A stretch of 64,000 bases of DNA, from positions 1,549,526 to 1,613,525 of the forward strand of contig NZ_JMIT01000001.1 in assembly GCF_000731675.1 (NCBI RefSeq), read 5' to 3'. The position numbers were made by a program, and so were the translations under genes. A model generated the notes under the pieces. It saw only the letters and a program-made list of their open reading frames with translations. It had not been told where the DNA came from and did not search any database. The DNA comes from Pseudomonas capeferrum (GTDB lineage Bacteria > Pseudomonadota > Gammaproteobacteria > Pseudomonadales > Pseudomonadaceae). Of this stretch, positions 43,766 to 53,151 are shown piece by piece; within the stretch, counting starts at the first letter, position 1, and each line of letters opens with the position of its first letter.

Positions 43766-43861
43766 GGCGGCTTCCTGTGGCGAAAAAAGCCGGCGATTGT
43801 GCGGGTTTTGGTCGGGCAACCCAAGACCAGAATGCGATCACAGGCGCCGAATTACACTTTC

Positions 43862-45043
43862 TTACTCTTTCACGTGTGTTCCAGGAAGACTGATCCTCAC
43901 CAACTCGGCAAAGTACCGCGCACCGGTCACCAGTATTTCATCGTTGAAGTCATAGCCGGCATTGTGCAGGGGCGTCGCTCCGTCCTGCCCCTCTGCGCCG
44001 TTGCCAATGAACACGAAGTTGCCTGGCACCGTCTGGAGGAATGCGCCGAAGTCTTCGGAAATCATCATGGGTGACACCTCTGGGTCTACGGCCTTGTCAC
44101 CCACCACATTGCGTGCAGCTGCAATGGCAATGTCGGTATTGTTCGCCCAGTTCACGGTCGGCGCAAACTCGTGGCTGTACTCGAACCTGCAGGTGGCGCC
44201 ATGCATTCGGCAGATGCCTTCACTGATCTCGCGCATGCGCTGCTCAAGCAGACGCTGCACCTCAGGGCTGTAACTGCGGGTGTCCCCTTTGATCGTCACA
44301 TGCGTGGGGATGGCGTTGCGAATACCGTCGGTGATGAATTCGGTGCAGGAAACCACTGCAGGCAAGCTGGGGTCGACGTTGCGCGAAACGATGGTTTGCA
44401 ACGCCAGTACGATCTCGGCGCCAATCACCAAGGGGTCGATACCCATGTGCGGCCGAGCCGCATGGGTGCCCCGCCCTTGGATATGGATGACGAAGTTATC
44501 TTCGCTGGCCATGATCCCCCCGGCGCGCGTGGCGATATGGCCTGCCGGCATGCCTGGCATGTTGTGGGCACCGTAGATGGCATCCACCGCAAAGCGCTCG
44601 AATAACCCGTCCGCCATCATCGCCTTGGCACCGCGGCCGTGCTCCTCGGCCGGCTGGAAGATGAACCTGACGGTACCCTCGAAGTCGCGCCGACTGCACA
44701 GAAGCGCTGCAGCGCCCAGGACCATTGCCATGTGCCCGTCGTGGCCACAGGCATGCATCTTTCCAGGGTTGCAGGACGCGTGAGCGCGCCCTTTCGCCTG
44801 CTCGGTGATGTTCAAGGCATCCATGTCGGCGCGAATGCCGATTACCCCACGCCCTTCCCCGACTGTCAGGCTTGCGACAACCCCTGTTCCGCCTATTCCC
44901 CTGTGCACTTCCAGGCCTAGACCTGTGAGGATGCTGGCAACCTCGTCTGCTGTCGTGAACTCTTCGAATCCGGTTTCAGGGTGGCGATGGAAGGTGTGCC
45001 GCCATTGCTTGATGCGCTGCTCGAATGCTTGCTCGTTGCTCAT
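43862..45043 (-). CDS. M20 family amidohydrolase, cytosolic
   Basis: This 393-aa metallopeptidase-type amidohydrolase has the N-terminal H-R-H-P-E-T-G-F-E-E motif, G-I-R-A-D-M-D-A near residue 85, the metal ligands C-G-H-D-G-H near 112 and F-Q-P-A-E-E near 143. It has no signal peptide. Relatives hydrolyse hippurate, N-acetyl-diamino acids or auxin-amino acid conjugates. It is the last gene of an operon with an APC permease and a diaminopropionate ammonia-lyase-like enzyme. This suggests it frees a diamino acid from an N-acyl group. Confidence 0.88.
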   Translation of the reverse strand: MSNEQAFEQRIKQWRHTFHRHPETGFEEFTTADEVASILTGLGLEVHRGIGGTGVVASLTVGEGRGVIGIRADMDALNITEQAKGRAHASCNPGKMHACGHDGHMAMVLGAAALLCSRRDFEGTVRFIFQPAEEHGRGAKAMMADGLFERFAVDAIYGAHNMPGMPAGHIATRAGGIMASEDNFVIHIQGRGTHAARPHMGIDPLVIGAEIVLALQTIVSRNVDPSLPAVVSCTEFITDGIRNAIPTHVTIKGDTRSYSPEVQRLLEQRMREISEGICRMHGATCRFEYSHEFAPTVNWANNTDIAIAAARNVVGDKAVDPEVSPMMISEDFGAFLQTVPGNFVFIGNGAEGQDGATPLHNAGYDFNDEILVTGARYFAELVRISLPGTHVKE

Positions 45044-45058
45044 GCTGGAAGTCTCCTG

Positions 45059-46690
45059 TTACTGGGTCAGCGAAGGGTGTCGATCAGACGGTTGAGGTAT
45101 CGAGTGCGCCGCGTCGTCGTTGTGCCAGACACTGCTCTCGGCCAGATACGGGGTGCGGTAGCCACTGCGAACCCCCAAGCGATAGAACGCGAATGCGACA
45201 GCTGCCACGACGGCCATGTCCACACCCTCAGGCAAGATGCCAAGCCCGCCAAATGCTTCACTGCCGATGCAGGACACCAGCGCCATGGCCGGCAAATAGC
45301 CGATCAACCACACTGCGGCACGCACCTCACGAGCAAACCCCGTCCAGCCGCTTTTGGCCTGGTAGTAGAAGTACAGGGGCAAAGCACCGATCACCAGCAG
45401 GATGACCTGGCCGGTCAATGGCCAGCGCGCCCAGTACAACACCAGCGATGCACAGATGAAGGCAAATGGCGCTATGACGGGCATGCCCTTCAAACGCAGA
45501 GGGCGTTTGACATCGGCTGCATGCACCCGCAAGGACATTACGCTGACGGGGCCTGTCAAAAACGAAATGATCACCGCGACAGAAATCACCGCAGCCAGCG
45601 TGCCCCACCCCCGGAAGAAGAACAGGAAGACAAAGCTCACCGCCAGGTTCAGCCACATCGCCTGACGCGGGACGCCATACAGGGGGTGGAGGTTGCCGAA
45701 CACCTTGGGCAGCGTGTTGTTCTTCTCCATCGCATAGATCATTCGCGCAGTGGTCGCGGTATAGATCGCCCCCGTACCCGATGGGCTCACGAACGCGTCC
45801 AGATAAAGCAGCATCGCCAGCCAGTTGAGGTTCAGCGCCAAGGCCAGCTGCGCCAACGGCGAGTCAAAGTTCAGGCTGTGCCAGCCCGAAGCAATGCTTT
45901 CAGGGCTTACTGCCCCGATGAAGGCCACCTGCAGCAGCACGTAGATGATCAAAGCGATCAGCACCGAGCCGATCAACGCGAACGGGATGCTACGCCCCGG
46001 GTTGCGGGCCTCCCCGGCGAGGCTGACCGGGCTCTGGAAACCGTTGTAACTGAATACGATGCCGCTGGCGGCAACGGCCGTGAACACGGCTGACCACCCA
46101 TAGGGGGCGAAACTGGAGACTGAACCGTCACCAAAGTTCTCGCTGTTGAAGCTGGCCATGCTCAACGCCACCGCAGTCAATGCAGGCACCACCAGCTTGA
46201 ACACGGTAATGGCCGTGTTGGTCTTGACGAACAGTTTCACCCCCCAGTAATTGAGGGCGAAATACACCAGTACCAATGCCCCGCTGCCGACCAGCCCTGT
46301 GCTGGTCAGTTCACCCTGATGCACCAACGCCCTCGCCCAGGGGAATGGCCAGGAGGCCATGTACTGGACCGAGGCAATCGCTTCGATGGGGATGACTGAA
46401 ACGATCGAGATCCAGTTTGCCCATGCGGCCATGAAACCCACCAGCGATCCATGCGAGTACCGTGCGTAGCGCACCATGCCGCCTGATTCCGGGAACATGG
46501 CGCCCATTTCGGCATATGTGAGGGCGATCGCAAGGACGACGACTGCACCAATCACCCATGCCAGGATTGCAGCCGGCCCGGCAATGGCCGAAGCGTGCCA
46601 GGCGCCAAACAGCCAGCCTGAGCCAATGATGGAGCCGAGGCCGGTCAGCATCAGCGACCACGGGCTGATGTCTCGTTTTATCGTGTTCAT
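45059..46690 (-). CDS. APC family amino acid permease
   Basis: This 543-aa inner-membrane protein has about 12-13 membrane segments. The N-terminal G-L-G-S-I-I-G-S-G-W-L-F-G motif near residue 20 is the unwound substrate-binding TM1 of APC transporters, and G-F-Q-S-P near 220 is TM6. It resembles the aspartate/glutamate or basic amino acid subgroup of the family. The second permease in this island (54306-55868) has a similar opening motif, so the two are probably paralogous. It lies 15 bases upstream of the M20 gene. Confidence 0.9.
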   Translation of the reverse strand: MNTIKRDISPWSLMLTGLGSIIGSGWLFGAWHASAIAGPAAILAWVIGAVVVLAIALTYAEMGAMFPESGGMVRYARYSHGSLVGFMAAWANWISIVSVIPIEAIASVQYMASWPFPWARALVHQGELTSTGLVGSGALVLVYFALNYWGVKLFVKTNTAITVFKLVVPALTAVALSMASFNSENFGDGSVSSFAPYGWSAVFTAVAASGIVFSYNGFQSPVSLAGEARNPGRSIPFALIGSVLIALIIYVLLQVAFIGAVSPESIASGWHSLNFDSPLAQLALALNLNWLAMLLYLDAFVSPSGTGAIYTATTARMIYAMEKNNTLPKVFGNLHPLYGVPRQAMWLNLAVSFVFLFFFRGWGTLAAVISVAVIISFLTGPVSVMSLRVHAADVKRPLRLKGMPVIAPFAFICASLVLYWARWPLTGQVILLVIGALPLYFYYQAKSGWTGFAREVRAAVWLIGYLPAMALVSCIGSEAFGGLGILPEGVDMAVVAAVAFAFYRLGVRSGYRTPYLAESSVWHNDDAAHSIPQPSDRHPSLTQ

Positions 46691-46765
46691 GGAGTCTCCG
46701 ATTGTTGTTCTTGTGTGGAGCACCCAAGCGCTTGGCCCAAGCCCTTGGGTAAACCTGCCTAGGGC

Positions 46766-47989
46766 TCAGGCGGCGGGCGCCCAGGCGCTCTGGCGGGCCA
46801 GCACCGACTCCGCGCTCTCGCCCAGCAGCTCGGCGTAGACACCGGGGGCGGTGGCGCCTTCGGTGCTGATCAACAACACCCGTGAATTGGCGTTGATGCC
46901 CAGGTCTGTAGCGCGGCCTGCGCCTTCGACCAGGCAACCGAGAGCAGCCAGCCCGGCGACACTCGATTCACCCGCCACCAGTGGAATGTCCCGCGCACTG
47001 CCAGCGGCCAGGCGGCGCATGGCTGCGATGGCCTGGTCATCTTCGATGGTCATGAAGTAATCGACACTGGCGGCCAGGAACCGCCAGGCCAACGGCGAGG
47101 TTTCGCCACACGCCAGCCCGGCCATCACCGAGTCCACCGAGCCGGTCGCCCGTGCCGGTCTGCCGGCAAGCGCACTTTGGTACAAGCAATCGGCCTGCAC
47201 CGGCTCAACCATGATGAAGGTCGGCCGGTCTGCCCCGTACCGCTCCCACAGGTAGCTGACGATGCCTGCCGCCAGGCCACCTACCCCGCCTTGCAGAAAA
47301 ACATGGGTGAAAGCAGGTTGTGCCGCAGCCGTAGCCGTCGCCTCGACGATTTCCGCCGCGATAGTGCCGTAGCCCTGCATGACATCACGGGGGATCACCT
47401 CGTAACCGTCGTAGGAGGTATCGGAAACCACCACCCAGTGGTTGCTGGCGGCCAGGGCAGCAGCGTGCTCGACAGATTGGTCATAGTTGCCAGTGATCCG
47501 CACGATCTGTGCGCCGTAGGCGGCGATGGCCTGCTCGCGCTCGATACTGACCTGCGCATGCAGCACGATCACGCAGCGGCAACCCATGCTTTGCGCGGCA
47601 GCCGCCAGCCCTTTGCCGTGGTTGCCATCGGTGGCACTGACCACGGTGAAGTCCGCCAGCACCCCGGCGTATTTACCGTCCAGCAGCCCATGCGGGTCAA
47701 ACTGCTGTTCAGGGAAGGTCCGCAAGACCAGCCGCACCAGCGCGATGGGTGCGCCCAAAGCCTTGAAACTGCCCAACACCGAGCGCACGGATTCGTCTTT
47801 CACCATGATCTGCGCCACACCAAGCGCACCTGCCAGGTCAGGCAGGGAATACAAGGGTGTTGCTCCCGCATTGAGCTGTGACCAGTGGGACAGCCACTGG
47901 CGGCTTTCATGGGCCTTGGCGATGCTCATGACCGCTTTTAGCGAGTCCGGGTAAGGCTGGCGGCTGGCCTTGGGGTTGGCGATAAACAT
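46766..47989 (-). CDS. Diaminopropionate ammonia-lyase-like PLP enzyme
   Basis: This 407-aa fold-type II PLP enzyme has its Schiff-base Lys in V-L-G-S-F-K-A-L-G near residue 76. The substrate-binding S-A-T-D-G-N-H-G-K-G lies near 117, and the glycine-rich phosphate loop is G-G-V-G-G-L-A near 235. The K-D-E-S and D-T-S-Y-D-G-Y segments are typical of DpaL, which converts 2,3-diaminopropionate to pyruvate and two ammonia. A threonine/serine dehydratase role is an alternative. It is divergent from an Lrp-family gene that likely controls it. Confidence 0.85.
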   Translation of the reverse strand: MFIANPKASRQPYPDSLKAVMSIAKAHESRQWLSHWSQLNAGATPLYSLPDLAGALGVAQIMVKDESVRSVLGSFKALGAPIALVRLVLRTFPEQQFDPHGLLDGKYAGVLADFTVVSATDGNHGKGLAAAAQSMGCRCVIVLHAQVSIEREQAIAAYGAQIVRITGNYDQSVEHAAALAASNHWVVVSDTSYDGYEVIPRDVMQGYGTIAAEIVEATATAAAQPAFTHVFLQGGVGGLAAGIVSYLWERYGADRPTFIMVEPVQADCLYQSALAGRPARATGSVDSVMAGLACGETSPLAWRFLAASVDYFMTIEDDQAIAAMRRLAAGSARDIPLVAGESSVAGLAALGCLVEGAGRATDLGINANSRVLLISTEGATAPGVYAELLGESAESVLARQSAWAPAA

Positions 47990-48238
47990 GCAGCACTCCT
48001 TTCAACAGGCAACAAGACGCCCCTACCGCTGCATTCAGGCCTCAGCGGGTTGGGATCGAGAGAAGGAATCAGCCGATGGTGCGCAAACGGTGCCGGAAGC
48101 CCCGGTCTTGCACCCTGATCAACCTATGGAGAAATTCTATTCAGCTGCTGCGCACTAGAATCTTGATTTTCAGTGAAGACATGAACTTCTATTACGATTT
48201 ACATCACTCCACACCCTTTCCATTACGGACTATTCACC

Positions 48239-48703
48239 ATGCCCCTCGATCACTTCGACCTGGCCTTGCTCGACGCGGTGCAGCGCGACGCTGGTACTTC
48301 ACAACTGGACCTTGGCAGCCAGGTCAATCTCTCCTCCGCAGCGGTAAACAGGCGGCTGAAAAAGATGACCGAGGATGGCGTCATTCGCGGCACCGTTGCA
48401 CAGGTAGATGCGCAAAAGCTTGGCTACACACTCACGGTCATCGCCCAGGTGGAATTCGAGAACGAGCGACTGGATTTACTCGACGCCATGAAAAAGACCT
48501 TTCTGGCCTGCCCGCAGGTGCAGCAGTGCTTTTATGTCGCCGGCGAGTGCGACTTTGTGCTGATCCTGCTGGTGCGCGACATGGAGCAGTACACGCAGCT
48601 CACGCGTGAACTGTTTTTTCAGAGCAACAACGTGAAGCGGTTCAAGACGCTGGTCTCGATGAGCAATGTGAAGACGGGAGTATTCGTACCTACCCTGGAT
48701 TGA
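48239..48703 (+). CDS. Lrp/AsnC-family transcriptional regulator of the catabolic island
   Basis: This 154-aa protein has an N-terminal winged helix (L-D-A-V-Q-R-D-A-G-T, then N-L-S-S-A-A-V-N-R-R-L-K-K-M) and a RAM domain with A-G-E-C-D-F-V-L-I-L. It is divergent from the lyase-permease-M20 operon and precedes the OprD-M20-amidase operon, so it probably controls both. The 249-base divergent gap 47990-48238 is AT-rich near 48150-48230 and must hold the promoters. The effector is likely the diamino acid substrate. Confidence 0.9.
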   Translation: MPLDHFDLALLDAVQRDAGTSQLDLGSQVNLSSAAVNRRLKKMTEDGVIRGTVAQVDAQKLGYTLTVIAQVEFENERLDLLDAMKKTFLACPQVQQCFYVAGECDFVLILLVRDMEQYTQLTRELFFQSNNVKRFKTLVSMSNVKTGVFVPTLD

Positions 48704-48790
48704 GGCGCGCACAGGTACGCGGCGACTCTGCCCCCTAGGTACCAACCTGTATGCCGTAACAGCATGGTAATAGAAGAATATCGGTATTAG

Positions 48791-48808
48791 ACGGCATAGT
48801 TATGCCGT
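48791..48808 (+). terminator. Palindrome with T-rich tail between the Lrp and OprD genes
   Basis: ACGGCATA-GT-TATGCCGT followed by TTTAGTCTT looks like a small intrinsic terminator after the Lrp gene. TATGCCGT also occurs at 48750-48757, so the palindrome could instead be an operator for the OprD operon that starts 100 bases later. Confidence 0.5.
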
Positions 48809-48911
48809 TTTAGTCTTCCCCTCACCCGGCGGCCTTGCATGTGCACACATGTTCCTAGCCCGCCCCTCCCTGTTGCGCCCTGCCACAAAAATAACTAACA
48901 GGCACTCACCG

Positions 48912-50258
48912 ATGCTTAACAAACAGGCTAACGCTCGCTGGCTTGCCGGCACCCTTGCGACTTTTTTCTCCCTCTCCCCGGTTATGGGCAAGGCCCAGCC
49001 AGGCTTGCTCGAAGACAGTTCGCTGACCATGAACCTGCGCCATTGGTACTCCCATGAGACAGGCCATAAAAGCACCTATTTCCTGGCTCCAGACAAAGGA
49101 AGCGCGAAGCCGGTCAACGACCGTACGGCTTGGTTGCAAGGCGCCAGGCTCGATTTCGTCTCAGGCTATACCCAAGGCCCGGTTGGCCTGGGTATCGACC
49201 TGTCGCTGTATGGCGCGGTAGCGCTTGAACGCAGTGGGTTGGCGGCAGCCGGCGGCAGCAGCAGGCTGCTCGTGGAGCGCGACGGCGATGTGGTCGACGA
49301 CTGGGGCAAGGTCGGTATCGCAGCGGCCAAACTCAAGGCCGGCCAAACCGTGATCAAGGTCGGCAGGCAGCAGGTACGCACCCCCGTCATGGACTATGCG
49401 GACACCCGGACCTTACCTGCGTCGTTCGACGGCGTGTCGCTGGAAAGCCACGACCTCGGCGCACTGACGCTCAAGGCGGGCTACTTCGACCGGGCCACGC
49501 CACGCACCGGCGCAGGCAGCGAAGACCTGACGTCGACCATGACCACGCGCAAGGTTGAAAGCGATTGGGTTGCCTATGCCGGCGGCGATTACAACCTGAA
49601 CACGGCAGCAACGGCCAGCCTCTATCTTTCCCGCTTCGATGCCATATGGGACCGCGCCTATCTGGGCTTCAACTCCCGCCACGAGTGGAACGCTGCCTGG
49701 GCTAGCGAAGTGCAGGCCGACCTGTATCACACCCGTTCCAGCGGGCGTGAACTGGCCGGGGCAATCGACCAACAGGTCTACGGCCTGAGCCTGACCCAGC
49801 GTTACCTCAACCACTCGGTGAAGTTCGGGCTGCAGCAGGTGGTCGGGGACGAGTACTTCGATTATGTCGGCGAATCCAACGCCATTTCACTGCCCAACAC
49901 CATGCTCTCTTACTACAACGGCCCCAACGAGCGTTCGTTTCAAGTCAAGTACACCAATGACTTCACCGCCTACGGCGTGCCCGGCCTGAAAACCATCCTC
50001 TGGTACATCAAGGGCTGGAACATCGACGGCACCGCTTACGACGGCGGCGCCAACGCAGCCTACGGCTGGGCGTCGAGCCAAAACGGCGAGAGCCACTACG
50101 AAGTGGGCGCCTTTCTCAACTACGTGGTGCAGTCCGGGCGCATGAAGAACCTCAGCGTCCTCACCGGCAACGCCTGGCATCGCGCGAGCCGCAACCAGAT
50201 CGAAGGCAATCTCGAAGAGTTCCGCCTCATCGTCAACCTGCCAGTGAAGCTCTTCTGA
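48912..50258 (+). CDS. OprD-family outer membrane porin
   Basis: This 448-aa outer-membrane protein has a signal peptide (to about residue 29, ending G-K-A-Q) followed by G-L-L-E-D-S-S-L-T-M-N-L-R, a typical OprD start. Many amphipathic beta-strands end in aromatic residues and the final Phe (P-V-K-L-F) anchors the barrel. OprD channels take up basic amino acids, dipeptides or aromatic acids. Leading the operon with an exported M20 hydrolase, an amidase and a permease, it should admit the intact conjugate. Confidence 0.9.
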   Translation: MLNKQANARWLAGTLATFFSLSPVMGKAQPGLLEDSSLTMNLRHWYSHETGHKSTYFLAPDKGSAKPVNDRTAWLQGARLDFVSGYTQGPVGLGIDLSLYGAVALERSGLAAAGGSSRLLVERDGDVVDDWGKVGIAAAKLKAGQTVIKVGRQQVRTPVMDYADTRTLPASFDGVSLESHDLGALTLKAGYFDRATPRTGAGSEDLTSTMTTRKVESDWVAYAGGDYNLNTAATASLYLSRFDAIWDRAYLGFNSRHEWNAAWASEVQADLYHTRSSGRELAGAIDQQVYGLSLTQRYLNHSVKFGLQQVVGDEYFDYVGESNAISLPNTMLSYYNGPNERSFQVKYTNDFTAYGVPGLKTILWYIKGWNIDGTAYDGGANAAYGWASSQNGESHYEVGAFLNYVVQSGRMKNLSVLTGNAWHRASRNQIEGNLEEFRLIVNLPVKLF

Positions 50259-50295
50259 GCGCTGCAGCAACGCCCCCCTTCTAAGGAGAACCTCC

Positions 50296-51639
50296 ATGAA
50301 ACCCTTGTTTGCCGTACTGATCGGCTCCCTGCTAGGCGCGCCAAGCGTGCAGGCCTGGGCCAGCATGCCTGATGGCACCTGGGTAAAGCACGCTGCCTTG
50401 AAGGTCGAGGACGAGGTCGTGCGGATCCGGCGACAGATTCACCAGCATCCGGAGCTGGGCAACCAGGAGTTCCAAACGGCCCAGCTGGTTGCCAAGCAGC
50501 TACGTGAACTGGGCATCGAGGTGCGCACCGGCATTGCCCGTACCGGCGTGGTCGGCGTGCTCAAGGGCGGTAAGCCTGGGCCGGTCATGGGCTTGCGTGC
50601 CGACATGGATGCTTTGCCCGTGCAGGAACAGACCGGCCTGCCGTTTGCCAGCAACACGGTTGCCCAGTACCAGGGCAAATCATCCCCAGTCATGCATGCC
50701 TGTGGCCACGATGCCCACACGGCCATGCTGCTCGGGGCGGCACGGTTACTGGCCGAGCATCGCGAACAGGTGGCCGGGACCGTGGTGTTCATCTTCCAGC
50801 CGGCTGAAGAAGGTGGCGCGGACATCGACAATTTCACCCAGGGTGCCGAGGTGGGGGCACGCAAGATGATCGCCGAAGGCGTGCTGACCGACCCGCCGAT
50901 CGAGGCGCTGTTCGGCCTGCATGTGGTGGCTGGCATCCCGACCGGTGAGCTGCGCTACCGCCCCGGCGCGACCATGAACAGCGCCGATGGGGTGCGTATA
51001 TCGCTGCAAGGTGTGCAGGCCCACGGCTCGATGCCGTGGAAGAGCAAGGACCCGGTAGTCGCCGCAGCGCAGGTGGTCACCAGCTTGCAAACCCTGGTAA
51101 GCCGCCGGGCAGACCTGACCCAAGGCATGGCAGCTGTCACCATCGGCAGCATTCACGGTGGCACTGCGCCGAATGTCATCCCGCAGGACCTGACGATGCT
51201 GGGCACCCTCCGCACCAGCAACAACGACATCCGCAAGACCCTGCTCGGCGACTTGCCAAACCTGGTGGAGCACATCGCCCTCGCCCACGGGGTGGCCCCC
51301 AAGGTGGAGCTGTCGGAATACGCCCCCGTGCTGATGAACGACCCAGCGCTGACCCAGGCAATGGTTACGGCGCTGCAGCGCGCCTCCGATGGCAAGGCAG
51401 CGCGGCTGGATTACACATTCTCCGCCAGCGAAGACTTCGCCCACTATGCCACCCAGGTGCCCAGCCTGTTCGTGCTGCTGGGTGCCACCCCTGCCGGCCA
51501 GGACATGAGCAGCGCACCGGTCAACCACAGCCCGTCGTTCACTGTGGATGAAGCCACGCTGAGCACCGGTGTACGCGCCCACGTCGAGTTTGTGCTGGCC
51601 TACCCGGCCTACGCCCAAGCGCGCCAGGCCGTGCGTTGA
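50296..51639 (+). CDS. M20 family amidohydrolase, exported
   Basis: This 447-aa protein has a signal peptide (MKPLFAVLIGSLLGAPSVQA). M20 metal motifs H-Q-H-P-E-L-G-N-Q-E, L-R-A-D-M-D-A, C-G-H-D-A-H and F-Q-P-A-E-E-G follow, with a dimerisation domain insert around residues 215-330. It is paralogous to the cytosolic M20 protein of this island. A periplasmic location means that the acyl or amide conjugate is cut before transport across the inner membrane. It is 37 bases downstream of the porin gene. Confidence 0.9.
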   Translation: MKPLFAVLIGSLLGAPSVQAWASMPDGTWVKHAALKVEDEVVRIRRQIHQHPELGNQEFQTAQLVAKQLRELGIEVRTGIARTGVVGVLKGGKPGPVMGLRADMDALPVQEQTGLPFASNTVAQYQGKSSPVMHACGHDAHTAMLLGAARLLAEHREQVAGTVVFIFQPAEEGGADIDNFTQGAEVGARKMIAEGVLTDPPIEALFGLHVVAGIPTGELRYRPGATMNSADGVRISLQGVQAHGSMPWKSKDPVVAAAQVVTSLQTLVSRRADLTQGMAAVTIGSIHGGTAPNVIPQDLTMLGTLRTSNNDIRKTLLGDLPNLVEHIALAHGVAPKVELSEYAPVLMNDPALTQAMVTALQRASDGKAARLDYTFSASEDFAHYATQVPSLFVLLGATPAGQDMSSAPVNHSPSFTVDEATLSTGVRAHVEFVLAYPAYAQARQAVR

Positions 51640-51719
51640 GTTTGCTTCAAGCCCACCCGCTACGCGCGCGCTATCACCCCGGGTGCCGCGCCGCGCAGCT
51701 TTGATCAGAGAGATGAACA

Positions 51720-53147
51720 ATGCAAATCTGGAAGTGGAGTGCCACCGAAACGCGTGCACGGATCGCGGCAGGTGAAGTCAGCTGCACAGAAGTCGTCACG
51801 CAGCACATCGATCGCTGCGAGGCGATCAACCCCAGCATCAACGCTGTGGTCACCCGCAACTACGAACAAAGCCTCGCGCAGGCTCGGCGGATGGACCAGC
51901 AGCGCCGCGCCGGTGACACGCTGCCGCCACTGTTCGGCGTGCCGGTCACGGTAAAGATCAATGTCGACCAGGCAGGCTACGCCAACTCCGATGGGGTTCC
52001 CGCCCTGGCCGCGCAACGCTGCGAACACGACGCACCCGTAGTGGCCAACCTGCGCAAGGATGGGGCGATCATCATTGGCCAGACCAACACGCCGGAGTTC
52101 AGCACCCGCTGGTTCACTGACAACCCGCTGCACGGTGCCACCTCCAACCCCTGGAACGCGGCGCTGACGCCGGGTGGCTCGTCAGGTGGCGCAGCGGCGG
52201 CCGTGGCGTCAGGCATTGGCTGTATCGCCCATGGCAACGATATGGGCGGCTCGCTGCGCTACCCGGCGTACTGCTGTGGCGTGACCACCTTGCGCCCGTC
52301 CATGGGCCGCATCGCGAACGGTTCGCCCGCCTGTGAACAGGGCCGCCCGCCGATTTCCCAACTGTTTTCGGTGCAGGGTCCGATCGCGCGCAATGTGCAG
52401 GACTTGCAACTGGCGTTTGCGTCGATGAGCCAGCCCGCCGCCCTCGACCCGGACTGGCGCGCCGGGCGCAACGCCGGGCGCATCGATCGCCCCATGCGCG
52501 TGGCCTGCTGCATCGACCCGTTCGACAGCGGTGTCAGCCCGGCAGTGGAACGTGCCATAGCCACCGCGTGCCTGGCGCTGACCGAGTCCGGGCACCAGGT
52601 AGAACAGGTTCGCCCGCCACTGGCCCTGGAAGGCGCGATGCTTTGGGGGCGATTGGTCGCCGCCGAATCCACTGCATTGTTCGTAGAGGGTGTCGCACGC
52701 CATGGCTCAGCGCAGATCAACGAGGTGGTCAACGGCATGAATGCCCACTTCGGTGCCTCCGATGCCGGTCAGCTGCTGCGCGACTTGCGCCTGCGCAACC
52801 TGATCCGTCGCCAATGGAACCTGTGGCTGCAGGCCTACGACGCCGTGCTGATGCCGGTCTCGGCCCAGGCGCCGTTCGCGGACAACTACGACCTTGGCGC
52901 CCCGGCGCAGCTCGAAGCGCTGCTTGAGGCCCAACGCGCGCTGTACTTGGTGAACCTGCTGGGTTTTCCAGCGGTTGCCGTGCCGACCGACGTGCAGGCA
53001 GACGTACCGCAAGGTGTGCAACTGATCGGCGCCCCCCTGGAAGACGAGCGCTGCCTGCAACTGGCAGCAGACATCGAACGCCACTGCGGGGTGTTCACGC
53101 CCGCACTGTGGAACAAGCAACAATCCTTCAGCAACAAGAGCCTTTGA
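51720..53147 (+). CDS. Amidase (amidase signature family)
   Basis: This 475-aa enzyme has the Ser-Ser-Lys triad. Lys is in V-T-V-K-I-N-V-D near residue 80, the cis-Ser in T-P-G-G-S-S-G-G-A near residue 155, and the nucleophile Ser in D-M-G-G-S-L-R near residue 178. No signal peptide, so cytosolic. Family members hydrolyse primary amides or aryl-acyl amides, and the group includes GatA-like proteins. It ends 4 bases before the OCD-like gene, so the two are coupled. Confidence 0.9.
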   Translation: MQIWKWSATETRARIAAGEVSCTEVVTQHIDRCEAINPSINAVVTRNYEQSLAQARRMDQQRRAGDTLPPLFGVPVTVKINVDQAGYANSDGVPALAAQRCEHDAPVVANLRKDGAIIIGQTNTPEFSTRWFTDNPLHGATSNPWNAALTPGGSSGGAAAAVASGIGCIAHGNDMGGSLRYPAYCCGVTTLRPSMGRIANGSPACEQGRPPISQLFSVQGPIARNVQDLQLAFASMSQPAALDPDWRAGRNAGRIDRPMRVACCIDPFDSGVSPAVERAIATACLALTESGHQVEQVRPPLALEGAMLWGRLVAAESTALFVEGVARHGSAQINEVVNGMNAHFGASDAGQLLRDLRLRNLIRRQWNLWLQAYDAVLMPVSAQAPFADNYDLGAPAQLEALLEAQRALYLVNLLGFPAVAVPTDVQADVPQGVQLIGAPLEDERCLQLAADIERHCGVFTPALWNKQQSFSNKSL

Positions 53148-53151
53148 CATC

